NCBI GenBank assembly: GCA_013396755.1
Contig: VWZF01001849.1
Span: forward strand, 634,471 to 698,470
Direction: 5' to 3'
DNA from: Sclerurus mexicanus
Taxonomy: Eukaryota; Chordata; Aves; Passeriformes; Furnariidae
Length of the DNA: 64,000 nt
Part shown: positions 61,949 through 64,000 of the stretch, in pieces
How positions within the stretch are numbered: the first letter of the stretch is position 1
Layout of the letters: each line of letters begins with the position of its first letter
Translations under genes and position numbers: made by a program
The notes under the pieces: model-generated
The model's database searches: none
Told to the model about the DNA's origin: nothing
What the model saw: only the letters and a program-made list of their open reading frames with translations

Positions 61949-62454
61949 GGCTATTAAAAAATGATGACAATGACATTTTTTTCCTATTTGGTTCATAGTT
62001 TCTGAGCATGAAGAATACTCTTTTTTACTTGGAGTAAAGAGCTAGAAATTTCCACTGCTTTAAATTTCAGATGATAATCTAGCAGTTTTACAAACCAAGT
62101 CCAAAATTTGTAGAGATGTCAGGAAGTACTGTGAAATGTTGGAGTTAACCATCAGGCTTGTATAGGCTTTGAGCCACTTTTCCCATAACAGAAACAGTGA
62201 ATTAAATTATGTAGTGATCAATGAATTAAGCCTAATCAGCAACCTTCAGATTTAATGCATGAGAAATTTTTAGTTTCAGAAGAAGACAAAAGGATGAAGG
62301 TTGAGTGGGTGAAAAGTGCTGTAGGCTGTCAGTAAGAAATCCTTAGTGTCTTGCTCGAAATCCCACTGCTTTAGCAATGTAGCAAATAACTGAAGCACAT
62401 ACGATTCAATGGCACTTAAAGCCACTCAAATAATAACAGTTTTTTTCAATCTTG

Positions 62455-62580
62455 ATGAAAATATATTAATATAATTTTCTACGTTAACATTTAATATTAA
62501 CTTACAATTAAACATGAAATCCCATTAACTAATCAATATATATTTTATTAATTAGAATAAGTATGCAAATTAGTTACAGG
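62455..62580. promoter_or_regulatory. AT-rich element with octamer and TAAT motifs, possible enhancer
   Basis: A cluster of TAAT and ATTA motifs (attaattag, aactaatc, ttaacattta) leads into ATGCAAAT (62563-62570), the POU-factor octamer, immediately followed by tagtta. Such clusters occur in homeodomain-regulated conserved elements, but AT-rich DNA also yields them by chance. Confidence 0.25.
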
Positions 62581-62871
62581 AGCTTACATACAGGCCCAAA
62601 TGTGGTTTCCATCAGTCAGACTGGCTATCTATGGGTATAGTTTGAAGATAGCTTACTGGGGAAATGGTTTTCCTGTATTTTCACATGTGTTAATGTGAAT
62701 GAGTGTGTTGAAGACATCACTATTGTGTGCTTTTTGTAGAGGAGCACTTAAAGCCCCTGCATTCCTTTTTGTTGGCAGACTTTAATGTTTTTTTCAAAAA
62801 TATGATACGTTTTCAAATAGAGAGATTAATAGGATGGCATGGAGGAAACTAATGTTTCAAATTAATTTGTT

Positions 62872-63140
62872 ATCATAGAATGGTTTGGGCTGGAAGGGGC
62901 CTTAAAGACCATCTACTTCCAACCTCCCTGCCATGGACAGAAATACCTACCACTAGACCATATTGTTCAAAGCTCTGTCCAGCCTGGACAAGAGCACTTC
63001 CATTAACGGGGTATCCACAACCTCCCTGGGCACCCTCCTGGTGTTCTAGTGCCTCACCACCCTCACAGTAAAGAACTGTATAATATCTAATCTAAACCTG
63101 ATCTTTTTCAGTTTAAAATAATAACTCCTTGTCCTATATG
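62872..63140 (-). mobile_element. CR1 LINE (minus strand), 3' end
   Basis: On the plus strand it runs from tcatagaatggtttggg through ctggaaggggccttaaagacc, cctgccatggacag and actagaccatattgttcaaag. It ends with gtgcctcaccaccctcacag, taaagaactgtataatatc and cttgtcctata. This is the CR1 3' UTR and the last ORF2 codons reversed. One or two octamer remnants mark its 3' end at the left. It is truncated and non-functional. Confidence 0.93.
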
Positions 63141-64000
63141 ATGAAATTATTCATTGTTATATGATGAGATTGTTCATTTTGTTTTGGGTGAGGGCCACTT
63201 CACTTAATTCCATGACTGTCCTTCAAGTAATGTGGAGCTGCTCTGGACACAGGCACAGTATCTTGGGGAGCAAAGTGATTAATGACCCTTTTCTGCACTG
63301 GGCTCACCACAGAGTCTCAAGAGCCACACTTCACTTCTCCCAGTGCCACAGACAAAGGCACCAGGATGCCAGATGGTGGGTATCACCAGGATGAGGGTAA
63401 GAATCCCCCCAGATCAGTGGTTGCATATCCCACCCCTCCCACTATCAATCAGAGGAATGAACATCACTTTTCACCTGTTTTTCGTCCTTTTTTTTTTCTG
63501 GAAGGAGATGAGGAGTCCTTGCTCCTACCTTCATATCTGACTTGGCAAGAGCTGCTGCAAAGCCACAAGGCAGATCTGAGGTACTCAGAGCACATGTGGC
63601 TCTGCTTGCCCCAGTGAACTGAAGGTATAGCTTTTCTCACTTTTCTCACTTTCCTCTGAGCTGAAACATCGGTCTTTCTCCAATAGCCTTTGTCAATAAT
63701 TAAGTGAGATATCCTTGTAGAGAGGATATGTAATTTTAAAAACTCAGTTAGTTTCATGGTCTGTCTCTGCTCTTGCTCAGGAATGCATCAAATGAACTGA
63801 CTGGAAGTATCAAGGGCAAAAGCAGGTTGGGAGAGGTGGGAAAAGGGCTTTCTGTGTCTTTACAGTTTCTTCATCTGAAAACTAAATATGGTAAATCTGA
63901 TATCTCTAATAAAAATAATGGTGATAATTAGTTGATTCATCTGATCTAGGATGTTGCCAAGGAAATATCCTGGTACAAATGTAGCTGGGCAGTTCATTGC
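63141..64000. other. Gene-free stretch at window end
   Basis: No recognisable feature. Overlapping frames of 77-111 codons (63,161-63,757) show no motif and occur on both strands. Confidence 0.45.

Larger units (their letters stand above)
59726..62454. other. Gene-free stretch
   Basis: No exon was recognised. A TTC-rich tract occurs at 60,525 and a poly-A tract at 61,933. A C/G-richer patch near 60,690-60,870 has no CpG enrichment and no open frame of note. Confidence 0.45.

Noticed and set aside
1..64000. CRISPR arrays, tRNA or rRNA genes, bacterial operons, riboswitches
   Set aside because: No regularly spaced direct repeats, no conserved tRNA box pairs or rRNA segments, and no long adjacent ORFs were seen. 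The sequence is plainly vertebrate nuclear DNA.

Overview
This window looks like nuclear DNA from a bird. The evidence is the repeat content. There are at least eight fragments of CR1, the dominant avian LINE, several ending in the typical tail (ttccaac... followed by attctatgattctatga-like octamers). There are also several solo-LTR-like insertions of endogenous retroviruses of types common in birds, AT-rich intergenic or intronic sequence, and short CpG-dense islands. There is no sign of prokaryotic organisation: no operons, no ribosome binding sites and no long open frames. Almost all open frames here are 60-160 codons long and look like chance.

Layout. 1-9.3 kb is unique AT-rich sequence with simple repeats. 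A CR1 3' end (+) lies at 9.3-9.84 kb. 9.84-17.7 kb is mostly unique. A badly decayed CR1-like reverse-transcriptase fragment lies at about 17.7-17.9 kb, a CR1 tail at 18.86 kb and a 586-bp LTR with a 5-bp target duplication at 19.34-19.93 kb. A small CpG-rich patch at 21.04-21.38 kb directly precedes a 1,648-bp segment present twice (21387-23034 and 23036-24683), separated by a one-base gap. This is almost certainly an assembly artefact. The second copy runs into another LTR (24599-25236, 5-bp target duplication CCAAG). 25-48 kb is mainly unique sequence with one CR1 fragment (38.5-38.7 kb), an LTR scrap (46.7 kb) and a few palindromes or hairpins. At 48.3-50.2 kb a minus-strand CR1 is split by an LTR (target duplication CACCT), and the assembly there is broken into overlapping contigs. 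A short ERV1-like LTR (4-bp target duplication ACTG) is at 54.70-54.98 kb. 57.77-58.44 kb is a clear CpG island, followed by an AT-rich stretch with a palindromic ancient repeat (58.6 kb) and one possible protein-coding exon (59,639-59,725, +). A minus-strand CR1 3' end lies at 62.87-63.14 kb.

No complete gene can be read from the window. The best gene-related signals are the CpG island at 57.8-58.4 kb (a possible promoter) and the possible 87-bp exon 1.2 kb downstream. Both are on the + strand if read together, but the link is inference. The other notable results concern genome structure: a nested insertion, LTR target duplications, and false duplications whose breakpoints all fall in or next to LTRs. 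I did not find an undescribed biological system.
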